Numbered from the stretch's first letter, positions 23,801-32,550 are shown. The stretch: 64,000 bases of DNA from Apostichopus japonicus (GCF_037975245.1 NC_092564.1:18508984-18572983), one strand, 5' to 3'. Translations and numbers: made by a program. The notes: generated by a model not told the origin, from the letters alone.

Positions 23801-26800
23801 AGGGACAGATTCTTTAAATATATCATTATAAATTTGCATATTGAATAAACAAAGCGAAAGTGGCTTATAAGTGTTTTATCTATTTAATTCGCTTTTCTGT
23901 TAGCTGTTGTTTGTATTCTCATGGCAATATGATTGATATTGTGAACTTTAAATAAATAAATAAATTTATTATTATTATTCAACTTCTTTCATATATACAT
24001 ATGTATGTGTGTATGCCTTTGTTTTGTATTCGGACCGAGGACTTGAACAAAAGAATTTCAGGTCCTCGGTTTCTAAAGAATCACCACGTCCTCTGAAGAA
24101 TTCTATTGTATGGGGTATTGTTAAGGGTAGGGTACGTGGATTTGAACAATGGAAAATTCAATGGGGTCCTCGGTCAGTATGTAATACAAACATGTGTGTG
24201 TGTGTGTGTGTATACATTTGATTGTGACTTTATTTTTGAGCATTTTTAATTCAGGTACCATATCAGTACACATATCTTTAATAACACAATTTATGGGCGA
24301 TCAAATCCTGGCTTCCTGGTTATACACCACCAGCGTGACTTGATCTATAGTGTGTGAAATGTTTGATATTGGTGAGTTAGAACAAGGCTTTTTTGCACTC
24401 CAATGTTGCATAGCAGCTGATATGTAAGGAGCATTTCAGTTTTAACATTAATGCAACTTTCATTTTATTTTTTTTCAAAATTTCACTGTGGGCCATTTGC
24501 TGTTCCATTAATCATTATGAAGTCTGACTATTTCAGTTTGCAGATTTCTTTCTGTTGGATAATAAAATTAGATATAATCTAAAAAAATTGGTGTAAGCTG
24601 AATGATCGCCAGTCATCGGTTGGTAAAGGTTAAAGGTACATATATTGTACAAGGATGGGGGGTCAATTAATGCATATGTTATCAGTCCCACCCTCACTCA
24701 ATTCACCTATCAAGGTTAGCACCACTATTTGGCGATTAAAACATGACTTTGGAATAATAAGACTCAGTGGGCGCTTTGCTGTGCCACTCACGATGGGGTA
24801 CGTGGGGTGTCTGAATGTCATCTAACATTGCTTCTTCTTGTATCCTTTCAGATGTACAGTAACGATACAGAAACCAGAGAATACATGGCCCACACTCAAA
24901 GAATCTTGGCCGCTGTGGCAAGCTATTGTCATCGGTAAGGAGTACATGCAGCTGGAGGAATCCAGTGGTTTTGTCTTGCGTATAGGATGATATATTAAGA
25001 ACGGCTATGCAAGATCCCTATACTCTGTATCTTATTTCTAAATGTTTGTCATCTTGAGTAAGCCTTAAATAAATGTGTTTATTTAATGGATTGCCAATTT
25101 TTGGAGGGATAAATTGTGTTGGAATTAACACTGGATATATTCAGTGTGTTATATAGACCTTACAGCTAGGCTTGACACTTTTTTGCTCAAAAAGGCAAAA
25201 AAAGTTGTTAACATATACGTGACTGTAACACTGCAGGTACTATATTAACAATGTGTAGTAGGTTTTAGTTACTGGGTTACTAAGAAGGACAGGGAAAGAT
25301 ATATGTCTAAATTTCTTCCATGATTCTTTGGTACTTTCAATTCTTCTCTCAATATGCAACACAGGAACTGAATTATACAAAGTTTTTGATATCAAAAGAC
25401 TTATATTTTACAGAAAGCTTGTAGCTACCGGTGTGAAAGCGGTGGCACCAACGGCCGGCTTCTACATGTTTCCCGACTTTGAGATCATCAGAGACGCCCT
25501 GAAGAGCAAGGGCATAGAGACGTGTCCGCAGATGTGCGACCACCTCCTGAACGAGGAAGGAATCGCTGTGAGTATGATGACGATGGAATCGAGCAAATTA
25601 AACAGTACAAATAATTCAGGTTTTGGTCACTTTTGTTTGTATTTGTATGTATGTATATTAGATCCTCCTGCAAGCAGGAACTCGCAAAGAAGCCTCCTTG
25701 GCTTATCAAAGCCGCAAGCTGACCAAAGTCAGTCTCTTACATTAATATTTAACGTCCATGATTATGAATTGTCAATTGTCAACAACTCTGTAACTGGACG
25801 ACATACATTAATCTTGGAGTGACTCGAAAAAACCGGGGACCTTGTGATTGAAAGGCACCGATGTTAACCACTGAGCTAACACTCCACTTTTTGTTCGGAA
25901 ATGTCAATTTTCTGCTTCTCTCATTCACTGCTTACACCAGATGATATTAGAGACCTGCAGGAATACTAATACTGTGAATTTACAACAATTTAAGTCTGTG
26001 GGATGTAATGAACCTACGTTTCTCATTCAGGGAGAAAAGTGCAACTCTATGTAGCTTTTGATAACAATGTCTGTTGCTTGAGGAAGCTGCTTACTGTCAT
26101 CATGTGGTGTGGGGGAAGGTTGAGTTGGAAGGGTGAGGTACGTGGAAGGGGAGGGGTGGGGAGGCCGACAACGGTGGGGGAAGACTTACGAAAGAACTGG
26201 AATTTAGCAAACTCAAAAGAGTGACTAACTGCTGATTGGAAAACAATCTTTTAATATGTTGAGATATGATGCTTATGAGTTAGATTCCATAATTTTTAGT
26301 TTCAAGAGCGATGATGGTATGTAGGTATGCCACAGAATACTTTAATATACTTTCCGCCTGCCATTTTATCAATGTATCTGTCTGTCAGTCGGATGGATCA
26401 TATGTTTTGCTTTGCCACTTGATGGCATTATAGATAACATTGTTCATGTACTATGGTTTTATCTGTTCATTGTGTGCATTGCGCTATTTACAACCAATAT
26501 CACTCTATACTGTAAGTGTTTGCATTGAGTCTCCGATTACAATGCATTTTTGGTCTATCTTTTATGATGTGTGATTTCGGAAATAAACTTGGCACGCATT
26601 GTGCTGTTGTTACTGCAGGTAACTGTCAAGTTTAATAGAGATAATTTGAACAGGTGAACCATTCTCAGGCGTAATTAGGGTATGATGCCCTAAGAGTTTA
26701 AAGGTCCAATATAAAACACTGTGTTGCTGTGTATTGCAACAATTGTAGACAATTAATCATTGTTTTCCAGTTTAGCCATTAACACTTGTTACGTCTCCCA

Positions 26801-29338
26801 TATGCCAATACTTTTCTAAGAAGTTGACTCACTATGACTCAGCGTTAATATACTGTACTCATATGCTCATGAAGAACAATTAAAAAAGGTATGCTGTTTT
26901 GGCCCAAATATGCTAGATATTCAAATATGGTCACCTTTGGTCAAAATTCTTAAACTGTTTTTATTACAACCTTGGAGGAAATTTGCCTCACTGGGAAATT
27001 CAGTCATCTTGTGTGTTCCTTAAAAATGTCTAAGAACAATTTGAAGAGTAAAGACCTACAAAGTACTTTTAAAAAACTTCTTGCAATTATAATGTGCTAT
27101 AATTTGGGGCCTGTACTGACTACCTTTAAGAGTGAAACACGTACTGGTGTTTCAGCTAGAGAAAAATATAAACTTCACAATACCTGAATTCAATCACTCC
27201 TGTGTATTATTGTGATCTACTATCTCAGCTTCACGAGTATAGTAGAAGTAGCCCAGGATAGAGTACTTGTAGGTGATGCATACATGACAACATGCTCTGG
27301 TTAACAGATAAAGGATTTGTAAAAGCATAAGATGAACATGGGTATGTAATAAGACCTGATTAACTAGCCCATATAATATTAAAATTAGAAATAGTGAAAA
27401 CAGATACCAAGCAACACTATATATTTATATTGTTCATCAAGAGACATGGAGGTGTTTCTATTACCATACAGGTTTACACTATGGTATTATATTGTTACAT
27501 CAAGAGTCATATAGGTGTTTCTATTACCATACAGGTTTACACTATGGTATTATTGTTACATCAAGAGATGCGTACTGTTTCTTTTCATTCAAACACGACC
27601 AGATAGCTTTTCTTAATAATACTCTTGACTCTTTATTTACAATAACAATTCCTCTGTCTATATACACATTCAGTTAGTGTTGATATATATAAATATATCT
27701 ATATCTATATATATATATATATAAGTCGATGTTTGCATTGCAATAGATCACCAAGTCTTCTCAGGGTTTTTCCCCTTCATGTGTAAATAACGTAATGGAA
27801 GTTTATTTACACTCCTATTATACTGTCATACCAGTGAAAATGTTGAAGGGTGTGAAGACTCGTGCAAAAAGAAACGTCTAATGCCGGTAATCTGACTAGT
27901 TTCGAATGAGGTGTAACAGAAGTGTTAGACACCACCATCGATCCCAGAAAATACGCACACAGCTTAATTGCTACCTTCGGTAATTAGACACTAGTGTACA
28001 GTCAGTACATATACAGGTGTGGTCAATACCCACAGCACAGTATACAAACAATACAGCGATGGACATCTCAGGTCCAGCTAAAGATAACAAGGTATCACGT
28101 TTCACTAAGTACGTACTGTCTGCATTTTGTAGCGACAAGCAGAAAACTAAACTTTTTCAGAGCGAGGCACACGTTTTAGGGCGAGTCTTCAATGCCTTTA
28201 GTGAGAGCCATATTGCCTCGGGAAATGTAAACCAGGCTGTTTTGAAATTGAAAGTCAATTATTTAGTCTTTCATAGAAGTCATTTCGGGTAAATAAAAAG
28301 TCTGTCTCTTACAGTTGATGTCTGGTGGTCCGGCCTTCTTGCGCCCCGAGACGGAGCTAACAGTTCGCCTCTGCTTCATCGACTTTGACGGAGCTAAGGC
28401 TTTGGAGGAAAGCACCAGGATGGGATTGAACAGACCACTGGATGACAAATTTGTCGCCCAACACTGCAGTTCAATGTACACCGCTATAAATGTAAGTACG
28501 CTATGTCAAAGGCAACCTTAAAATGTGCCATATATCAATGAGATCCTTTTCTCACATGATGGTGTTTGCATGTGTGTGTGTGTATTAGTGCTGTTAGTCG
28601 TAATCGATTAATCGCCAGCAGTCGCAATGTCAGTTTGGAAGTTTGACTAATCGTGCTCAAAACCTAAGTTGAGATTACTCGGCTACAAGCTAGCACTACA
28701 CATAATCTGCTTTTGAAAAATAGCCTAACCTATCAAAAATGACTAAAGCAGTTTGTCAGGAAATATCGCAAAAGTACAGGTTCTCACAATGCTACACTAG
28801 CAATGTGCTGTGTTAAAAATCGGCAAGCACCTGCTCCGGTTGGATTCATACGTTTGCTTGTCAGTAATACGCTTCTGCAGTGCAACATTTGATTTGTTTT
28901 GACTGTATTTCTACAATGTCAAAAAATGACAGTGATGACGTCATAACTGTAACCGATTAATCGCGAGAAGTGCTGTGCGATTAATGGACTACAAAAGAAA
29001 GAGTCGACTATGATCAGAACTAGTGTGTATACATTGGTACATATCATTTTAGTTGATAATGGCTTGTATTGGCATACCTCAATAGGGGTATAAGTTGAAT
29101 GAGTCCCTTAGATTTAGAGAGATTACCTTCCCCTTCCTTCCCCCCTCCCCTGTCCCCATTTTTCCTAATGAATTTGTGTCTGACTGATATTTTACCTCTG
29201 ACAAGGCAAATCAGAATGAAGTATCTATCGGAAAGAGATCAGTAAGTTGTAGTATAGTTCATGTCTGTTTTTGTCCTCCGTTTTCAGAAACTTGCCAAGT
29301 GGGTGGAAGATACCAAGAATCTCATCATCACAAACTGA
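8614..29338 (+). CDS. PLP-dependent class I/II aminotransferase (aspartate-aminotransferase-like), 12 coding exons
   Basis: Joining twelve exons (8614-8872, 10044-10181, 11275-11402, 15598-15661, 16704-16743, 21783-21873, 23044-23109, 23621-23734, 24852-24934, 25414-25567, 28315-28491, 29288-29338) gives one uninterrupted 454-residue frame ending in TGA. Every junction is GT/AG and phases match. Catalytic features of fold-type I aminotransferases are all present: CNPDNPTG (about 191-198), DEIYAGL with D222 and Y225 (PLP ring contacts), SSGISKWASAGGWR with Schiff-base lysine K254 and R262, and VRLCF with R397 (alpha-carboxylate arginine). The N-terminal FGQSPFP...AYLQVAGLLKLREAV region resembles bacterial-type aminotransferases more than animal GOT1/GOT2, GPT, TAT or KYAT. 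It should move an amino group from an amino acid to a 2-oxo acid. Substrate cannot be read from sequence. No signal peptide or transit peptide is evident, so cytosolic location is inferred. Confidence 0.92.
8815..9325 (+). repeat. Tandem duplication of the exon 1 / intron 1 boundary
   Basis: The last about 58 bp of exon 1 (GCACTCCGTGAGAATGCTGG...CTTCAAGTGGCAG) and the next about 115 bp of intron recur about 171 bp downstream (exon-like part 8986-9043, with GCTGCTTACCTCCAAGTGGCAG's core; intron part from 9044 with TAGAAGGGGAGGGG and GTTAGGAAGAGATA). A shortened third copy starts near 9178 (GGTGTTCCAAGAGAATTCTG) and a diverged fourth lies at 9262-9315. In copy 2 the donor GTATGA reads CCATGA, so it cannot splice like exon 1. 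Confidence 0.85.
10044..10181 (+). CDS. Aminotransferase coding exon 2
   Basis: Follows TCTGCAG and ends at GGAG|GTATAT (phase 1 in, phase 1 out). Encodes LLKLREAVCRFHKK followed by DIIVGPGTKELIFLLLNVF. The second part is the glycine-containing PLP-phosphate-binding helix start typical of this fold. The frame continues into the intron for about 48 codons before a stop, which explains a larger spurious open frame here. Confidence 0.9.
11275..11402 (+). CDS. Aminotransferase coding exon 3
   Basis: Acceptor CTTTCTTTCAG, donor AAT|GTATGT, phase 1 to 0. Encodes DVLLLSPSWTTYRSQV, where the aromatic W of the PxW/Y segment stacks on the PLP ring in this family, then a strand-helix segment ending LTPQLLEN. 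Confidence 0.92.
11800..11844. repeat. AT dinucleotide microsatellite
   Basis: About 22 AT units with a single GA interruption at 11827-11828. It lies in intron 3. Confidence 0.95.
12102..12354 (+). mobile_element. tRNA-derived SINE, copy 1 (plus orientation)
   Basis: The head resembles a tRNA gene: an A-box-like TAACTCAGTGGTTAACG (about 12109-12125) and a B-box GGTTCGAGTC about 35 bp later. A tRNA-unrelated body follows (GTTGTTGACAATTGGTAATTC, GGACGTTAAATATGAATGTAA, GAGTTCCTGCTTGCAGGAGG), ending in an ACATACATAC simple tail. A second copy is inverted at 25644-25886. The cloverleaf-like head together with a fixed body and tail supports a SINE and not a tRNA gene. Confidence 0.88.
14426..14580 (+). 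mobile_element. Fragment of the ACCTGTCTCCCC terminal-inverted-repeat family
   Basis: Begins with ACCTGTCTCCCC. It shares CTGGTAACCTTTTAACACTG, GTGACCGG, ACCATCCAAAG and GGAATTACATTG, in that order, with the element at 20971-21234. The opposite terminus is not obvious, so this is probably a partial or diverged copy. Confidence 0.6.
14758..15132. mobile_element. Non-autonomous hAT-like element, 375 bp
   Basis: Termini CAGGGGTTCCCTAACT and its inverse AGTTAGGGAAACCCTG differ at one position in 16. Flanking octamers GTATAAGC (14750-14757) and GTCTAAAC (15133-15140) agree at 6 of 8 bases, as expected for an old 8-bp target duplication. CAG...CTG ends with 8-bp duplications are typical of hAT elements. 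No transposase frame is left. It lies in intron 3. Confidence 0.75.
15598..15661 (+). CDS. Aminotransferase coding exon 4
   Basis: Acceptor TTTCTCTAG, donor CCTA|GTAAGT, phase 0 to 1. Encodes FLQNNAIHQNRILILCNPDNP, the beta strand leading into the NPxNPTG loop. The second Asn of the motif (about residue 195) hydrogen-bonds the PLP O3'. The following Thr codon is split across intron 4. Confidence 0.92.
15760..16063. mobile_element. Non-autonomous hAT-like element with perfect 8-bp target duplication
   Basis: The element runs from CAGGCGCGTAGCGAGG to the inverse CCTTGGCTATGCGCCTG. It is flanked on both sides by TGAAATAA (15752-15759 and 16064-16071, identical). Ends start CAG and finish CTG, and there is a G-tract near the right end. 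It is 304 bp and has no coding content. It lies in intron 4 of the aminotransferase gene. Confidence 0.88.
16704..16743 (+). CDS. Aminotransferase coding exon 5 (40-bp microexon)
   Basis: Acceptor TTTAATTTACAG, donor GAG|GTAAGA, phase 1 to 2. It encodes the end of the NPxNPTG motif (TG) and SYTSSELESL. It is needed to keep frame between exons 4 and 6, and skipping it would shift the frame. Confidence 0.9.
17338..17432. repeat. 48-bp tandem duplication
   Basis: AAAAGGAGGAAAATTTAATT (17339) recurs 48 bp later as AAAAGGAGGAGAATTAAATT, each followed by TTGTGGCATCTGATGAAA. Confidence 0.9.
18357..18395. repeat. Partial second copy of the 365-417 hairpin sequence
   Basis: GCAGGGAGTTGTTATGGAAC is identical to 374-393. 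The right arm here is shortened to CCCCTGTTATATGC, which can still pair with the left TATATGCAGGG flank. Confidence 0.6.
19360..20499 (+). repeat. G-rich 60-bp minisatellite, about 19 units
   Basis: Built from GGGATAGGGGTGGATGGGAT, AGAGTTATTGGTAGGGATGG and ATGGGGAGGGATGAATGGAT blocks. The central part (19,882-20,160) has exact 60-bp units. The edges have units shortened by loss of one block. A 164-codon open frame with a 20-residue repeat results from the unit being a multiple of three. It sits in intron 5, so it cannot be a separate gene on current evidence. Confidence 0.95.
20745..20800. repeat. Inverted repeat GACCAGTTGC / GCAACTGGTC
   Basis: Exact 10-bp arms at 20760-20769 and 20782-20791 surround GCGAAGTCGC. 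Further GCGAAGTCGC-like words occur upstream from 20671. It may be the end of a DNA transposon whose other end I cannot place. Confidence 0.6.
20971..21234. mobile_element. 264-bp element with 32-bp perfect inverted repeats (44-bp arms)
   Basis: The 32 bases at 20983-21014 (from CATTAGCACCTCATTCTACC to TCTAGTATG) recur as an exact reverse complement at 21192-21223. Beyond them the arms continue outward as GTCTCCCC with a couple of mismatches. The interior shares blocks with 14426-14580. No transposase, and no clear target duplication. Confidence 0.8.
21527..21642. repeat. Polypyrimidine tract (CCCCTTCC-rich)
   Basis: About 115 bases almost purely C and T, built of CCCCTTCC and CCCTCC words. 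It ends about 140 bp before the exon 6 acceptor. Minus-strand open frames here are low-complexity artefacts. Confidence 0.9.
21783..21873 (+). CDS. Aminotransferase coding exon 6
   Basis: Acceptor TTTCTTTTCCAG, donor AAG|GTTTGT, phase 2 to 0. Encodes SAFREHNILVLADEIYAGL followed by HFENSHKSLAK. D222 of ADEIYAGL should bind the pyridine nitrogen of PLP and Y225 its O3'. Confidence 0.94.
23044..23109 (+). CDS. Aminotransferase coding exon 7 (PLP-lysine exon)
   Basis: Acceptor TTTGCTCATAG, donor AGG|GTAAGT, phase 0 to 0. Encodes FYPEGTIISSGISKWASAGG plus WR. The lysine (K254) forms the Schiff base with PLP and the arginine (R262) binds its phosphate, matching the SxSKxxxxxGWR pattern of class I aminotransferases. 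Confidence 0.94.
23621..23734 (+). CDS. Aminotransferase coding exon 8
   Basis: Acceptor TCTTCTTTCACAG, donor TGG|GTATGT, phase 0 to 0. Encodes LGFHMYPNELAMLRKT and a QTYSCAPAPIQYAAVW segment. The latter matches the family helix with the conserved SxxxPxQ-type pattern that lies near the dimer interface and active site. Confidence 0.93.
24852..24934 (+). CDS. Aminotransferase coding exon 9
   Basis: Acceptor ATCCTTTCAG, donor CATCG|GTAAGG, phase 0 to 2. Encodes MYSNDTETREYMAHTQRI plus LAAVASYCHR, the helix that starts the small C-terminal domain. Confidence 0.9.
25414..25567 (+). CDS. Aminotransferase coding exon 10
   Basis: Acceptor TTATATTTTACAG, donor GCT|GTGAGT, phase 2 to 0. Encodes KLVATGVKAVAPTAGFYMFP, where the PxGxFYxF pattern of the C-terminal domain is clear, then DHLLNEEGIA. 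The longer open frame reading on to 25,822 crosses the donor and enters the SINE, so it is not used. Confidence 0.92.
25644..25886 (-). mobile_element. tRNA-derived SINE, copy 2 (minus orientation)
   Basis: The reverse complement of 12102-12354: the minus strand reads GAGTGTTAGCTCAGTGGTTAAC (head), a B-box region disrupted to GGTTTTTTCGAGTC by extra T's, the same body with GTTGACAATTGACAATTC, the GCTTGCAGGAGGATCT segment and a TACATACATAC tail. The interrupted B-box suggests this copy is inactive. It begins only 77 bp after the exon 10 donor. Confidence 0.88.
25887..27405 (+). other. Intron 10, unassigned part
   Basis: AT-rich, with one G-rich patch (26108-26180). The open frames at 26,039 and 26,972 show no family signature. 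Confidence 0.6.
27420..27570. repeat. Tandem repeat, about 65 bp, two and a half units
   Basis: GGTGTTTCTATTACCATACA and GGTTTACACTATGGTATTAT occur twice in the same order, with CATCAAGAG between units. Confidence 0.9.
27846..28147 (+). mobile_element. R1: unclassified interspersed repeat, copy 2 (plus orientation)
   Basis: Matches the reverse complement of 7182-7470. Starting at ATGGACATCTCAGG (28058) an open frame continues for 79 codons to about 28,292 and runs past the end of the shared segment. The second copy does not preserve this frame throughout (about 4- and 8-base gaps, together in phase), so coding is unproven. It sits in intron 10, about 170 bp before exon 11. Confidence 0.75.
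28315..28491 (+). CDS. Aminotransferase coding exon 11
   Basis: Acceptor CTGTCTCTTACAG, donor AAT|GTAAGT, phase 0 to 0. Encodes LMSGGPAFLRPETELTVRLC plus FIDFDGAKAL. R397 in VRLCF is the arginine expected to hold the substrate alpha-carboxylate. The usual PGxxFG segment is replaced by SGGPAFLRP. Confidence 0.93.
28590..28995. mobile_element. Possible hAT-like element with CGATTAATCG termini
   Basis: GTGCTGTTAGTCG and ATCGATTAATCGCC occur near the left end, and CCGATTAATCGCGAG plus GTGCTGTGCGATTAAT near the right. The CGATTAATCG palindrome occurs at both ends. No target duplication could be fixed, and the class is tentative. It lies in intron 11. Confidence 0.35.
29288..29338 (+). CDS. Aminotransferase coding exon 12 and stop
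   Basis: Acceptor CCGTTTTCAG. Encodes the last 16 residues, KLAKWVEDTKNLIITN, then TGA at 29336-29338. The lysine/tryptophan helix fits the C-terminal helix of the fold. Confidence 0.9.
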   Translation, partial: KLAKWVEDTKNLIITN

Positions 29339-29378
29339 TGAGGACAAACAAAGCTACCAAATATATTTATATAATATT

Positions 29379-29396
29379 ATTAAATTATATATTAAA
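29379..29396 (+). terminator. Probable polyadenylation signals (ATTAAA, twice)
   Basis: ATTAAA occurs at 29379-29384 and 29391-29396, 41-58 bp after the stop codon, in an AT-rich stretch. No AATAAA is seen close by. The cleavage site is not determined. Confidence 0.4.
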
Positions 29397-29689
29397 TATA
29401 TCTTGGAGACCATAGCAATAATACACTGAAAATTAATCTGTTTAAGATATTATTATTACCTTTATTCATGAGTTTTTTTATTCATTGCCGGAGGCAGAAG
29501 AAGTATATGCGATGGTGATGGCATGTGTGTGCGTGTGTAGATGACAACTTCTTGTAAAATTCAGCCTCTGAAGAAGATCTTACTAGGATCCAAACATCAG
29601 GCCCACTTACTTTTACACATTCTCATACACAGGCTCTTTAGTGGATATGTAGTTTTGCTAACAGTTTTCTATTATTTTGACCTTCTTGT

Positions 29690-30000
29690 AAACATGGTAA
29701 ACTCAAAAATTTCATAGTGGATTAACTTGATACTGGGTATGCGGATCCGTCTAATTGAGTACAAGAGAATATCCTTTTTCTGTGAAGGTAAAAGATTATT
29801 TAAGGTCAAAAGTCTGACAACTTTGTAAACATGATAACTCAAAAAGCACATCTATTGTTGAATTTCATACTTGGTTTGTAGATCCAGCTTGGTGAGTGCA
29901 AGAACATAATTGAAATTGGGGGAGGTCAAAGGTCACATAAAGTCAAAGTATATAATCTTTGTAATCTTGCTAAATCCAAAATTAAAGCTACCATTAATCT
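29690..30000 (+). repeat. Diverged tandem repeat, about 135 bp, two units plus part of a third
   Basis: Each unit runs: TTGTAAACATG(G)TAAACTCAAAAA, a CTTGATACTGGGTATGCGGATC-like segment, GAGTACAAGAGAA or GAGTGCAAGAACA, then AGGTCAAA. Units start near 29,688, 29,822 and 29,956. Confidence 0.75.
29923..29935 (+). promoter_or_regulatory. Perfect DR1 nuclear-receptor-type half-site pair inside a repeat
   Basis: AGGTCAAAGGTCA is two AGGTCA half-sites spaced by one base, the DR1 consensus known for RXR/HNF4-type receptors. It lies in the second unit of a tandem repeat. Function is not shown by sequence alone. Confidence 0.3.
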
Positions 30001-31555
30001 GTGAGTTCTCCTATGATGTTATTTTCCTTTTGGTCAACATAGCTTGGTCGATTTAGTTTAGTTTGGTTTGGTGAAGGGGCTAAAGTACAGTAGGTCTTCA
30101 ACAATACATAAATTCATCCAGGAAGTGAAATTTGCATCAAAGAGTTGATACTTTTTGTGTTGAGTGATTTAAACATACTCAAGTGGCTCTGATCAGCTTT
30201 CAAACTCGGAGCTTTGAGCTTACTTGCTCTACATTAGTCAGATAGTTAATATGTGGAATTTTGAGCAAATTATATGGCAAGGAATCACAAAGCCAACTGG
30301 CTTTCTGTTTTTATTTTTTTTCTTCTTTAAAGGTGATGTTACATTTCTCATGTCATACAACAATATATGACAAATGTTTAAACCAGGAAATTAGTTATAA
30401 TTAGTGTTCAAATTTTGTGCAGCAGTTTTGAAGACTGATTGTTTTGTCTGTTATTAATGAAATATGGTTCCTATGTTAACAAGTGCTATACATATTTGGA
30501 CTTGTTTTGTTGCAACTTGACCAGTTTGCTTAGCATTTTTCTGACATGATACCAGATAAAATATTTTATTTTTATTTTAAGTTATTCCAAGTCAGCTACT
30601 TTTTATGCAGCTGTTATATCTTCTCTTCATATAAAAGAGGTCTGAGTGATCTCCAATTATTTTCCTCTGCCGGTAACTATATTAATTCCTTTTCATTTTT
30701 TCTTGATTTGATAGAGTATTATGACTCCCATATTGGGATACAAATAGAAAATTGATAGTGTATTTATCTTTAATGAAATCATTAACAGTAGTAATTATTA
30801 TTGTCTTTGAAATATATTGCCAACATGTATTTCTTATTAGATATCTTTGTAAATGATCTATTAAAGAACCAATACAAGCACAATAAAGGTATTCAAATTT
30901 AAGCCGAGCCAAGTTTTTTGTTTGAATACATTTCACATTTCACCATGGCTGTCTTGACATATTGAGCTTTGATCCTTTTCAAACTATTTCATAAAAAAAA
31001 TTTCAAACAATACATTTCAACAAATACATTTCAAAAATACATACCAAAAAATTATATTAAAATTCAATTTTGATATTTGTTTGTCGCCAGCTCTGCTTTA
31101 AATAATATGTCAAAATTCTCAAATCATCTCAAAATTAAAACTTGTTATTTCTGTGTGCTATCAACTCTTGTACTTTGTTATTCTACTCTGTGCAATGTCA
31201 TAAATAATAAGAAGCTTCATTTCATCTAGTGGCTGAAGTTAATGTTCTTAGTAGGTGGGAAGATTACGTTGAAAACATGATATGACTAGCAGATTATAAA
31301 TTCATAGCTGAAATCTTTGCTTTTTCAGAGGTGGTTATTGAATACCCCTCAGTTTAATTAAGCAAATGATTTAAATTGGTCAATCACTTTGAATACTGAC
31401 TACTCATTAGCTAGTTGCAAAACATCTAATCCAATACAGACAAACTTATATCCCAAATACTAAATGTAACATTACCAGACTGTAGCAGTTTCCACAGCAA
31501 AGTGCATCTTTTAGCCTTGTTTATATTTGAGAACACAAGAGGGATCTGATATCAC
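30001..31555. other. Intergenic, nothing recognised
   Basis: AT-rich. 30,990-31,045 has three or four loose TACATTTCAA-type repeats. No gene. Confidence 0.6.
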
Positions 31556-31556
31556 C

Positions 31557-32062
31557 ACAGCTAGGGGATCTACTTTGTAGTGTGAATGCTCACATACTCA
31601 GAATCATAAATTGCAATTGTGGCTTCCTATTAGGGAAGGATCACCTTTGAAGTGTGAATGCTTAATACTCACAATCAAACACTGCAATTATGACTTCCCT
31701 TTAGGGAAGGATCAACCTTGTAGTGTGCATGCTCACATACTCAGAATCAAACACAGTCGTGACTTCCCTTTAGGGCAGGGTCAACTTTGTAGTGTGAATG
31801 CTCCCAGAGTCAGAATCAGACACAGTCGTGACTTCCCTTTAGGGAAGGATCAACTTTGTAGTGTGAATGCTCCCAGAGTCAGAATCAGACACAGTCGTGA
31901 CTTCCCTTTAGGGAAGGATCAACTTTGTAGTGTGAATGCTCACATACTCAGAATCACTAAACACTGCTTCCCTTTAGTGAAGGATCACCTTTGTAGTGTG
32001 AATGCTCACATACTCAGAATCACACACTGCAATTGTGATATCCCTTTAGGGAAGGATCAACT
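31557..32062. repeat. 69-bp minisatellite, about 7 units
   Basis: GGGAAGGATCAACTTTGTAG, TGTGAATGCTCACATACTCA and GTCGTGACTTCCCTTTA recur. Two central units (31,842 and 31,911) are exactly 69 bp apart. Since 69 is divisible by three, a 157-codon open frame results. It is not taken as a gene. Confidence 0.95.
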
Positions 32063-32550
32063 AACACTACTCGACAATACATAAGATTTCAGAATTTTGC
32101 TATTTTATGTTTGGTATGATGACGTCAACATGTCAATTTTTCATATTCGAGTCACCATGACGAGTTTTGACATTTTGACGATTTTCAACTTCTTGTCCTA
32201 TTGACGAGTTGCAGCAGCCCATTCACACGTCAATTTACATGTACCTTCTACGCTCCCGTAGTGTTAGGATAGGTCAAGCCACCAGCTATCATGTGGAGGG
32301 TAGGATATTCTTTAAGGTGCCTTTGTAAGTGACGAATATATAATGTGCAAGTCAATGGAACAATTTAATTGTGTTACGACAAAATAATGAAAGGTACAGC
32401 AACTTGGTCCTATATTTCAGCATCTATGTAAATCCGTCCGTCTATAGCAAAGAGGAAATTCACTTCCATAACTTTCCTTCTTGTATATTGCAAACCATGT
32501 TGTTAAATCTCTGGATTGTTATTAAACATGTACCGTCAGTGGCGAAGGAA

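Larger units (their letters stand above)
23110..25413 (+). other. Introns 7 to 9
   Basis: AT-rich intron sequence around exons 8 and 9. At 24031-24178 a segment is bounded by the 10-bp inverted words GACCGAGGAC and GTCCTCGGTC, with another inner TCCTCGGT word, and next to it lies a TG tract (24193-24210). Nothing else is recognised. Confidence 0.6.

Noticed and set aside
25328-25822. 164-codon frame covering exon 10
   Set aside because: Only 25414-25567 is coding; the rest is intron on one side and the inverted SINE on the other.
31611-32084. 157-codon repeat frame
   Set aside because: Explained by the 69-bp minisatellite.
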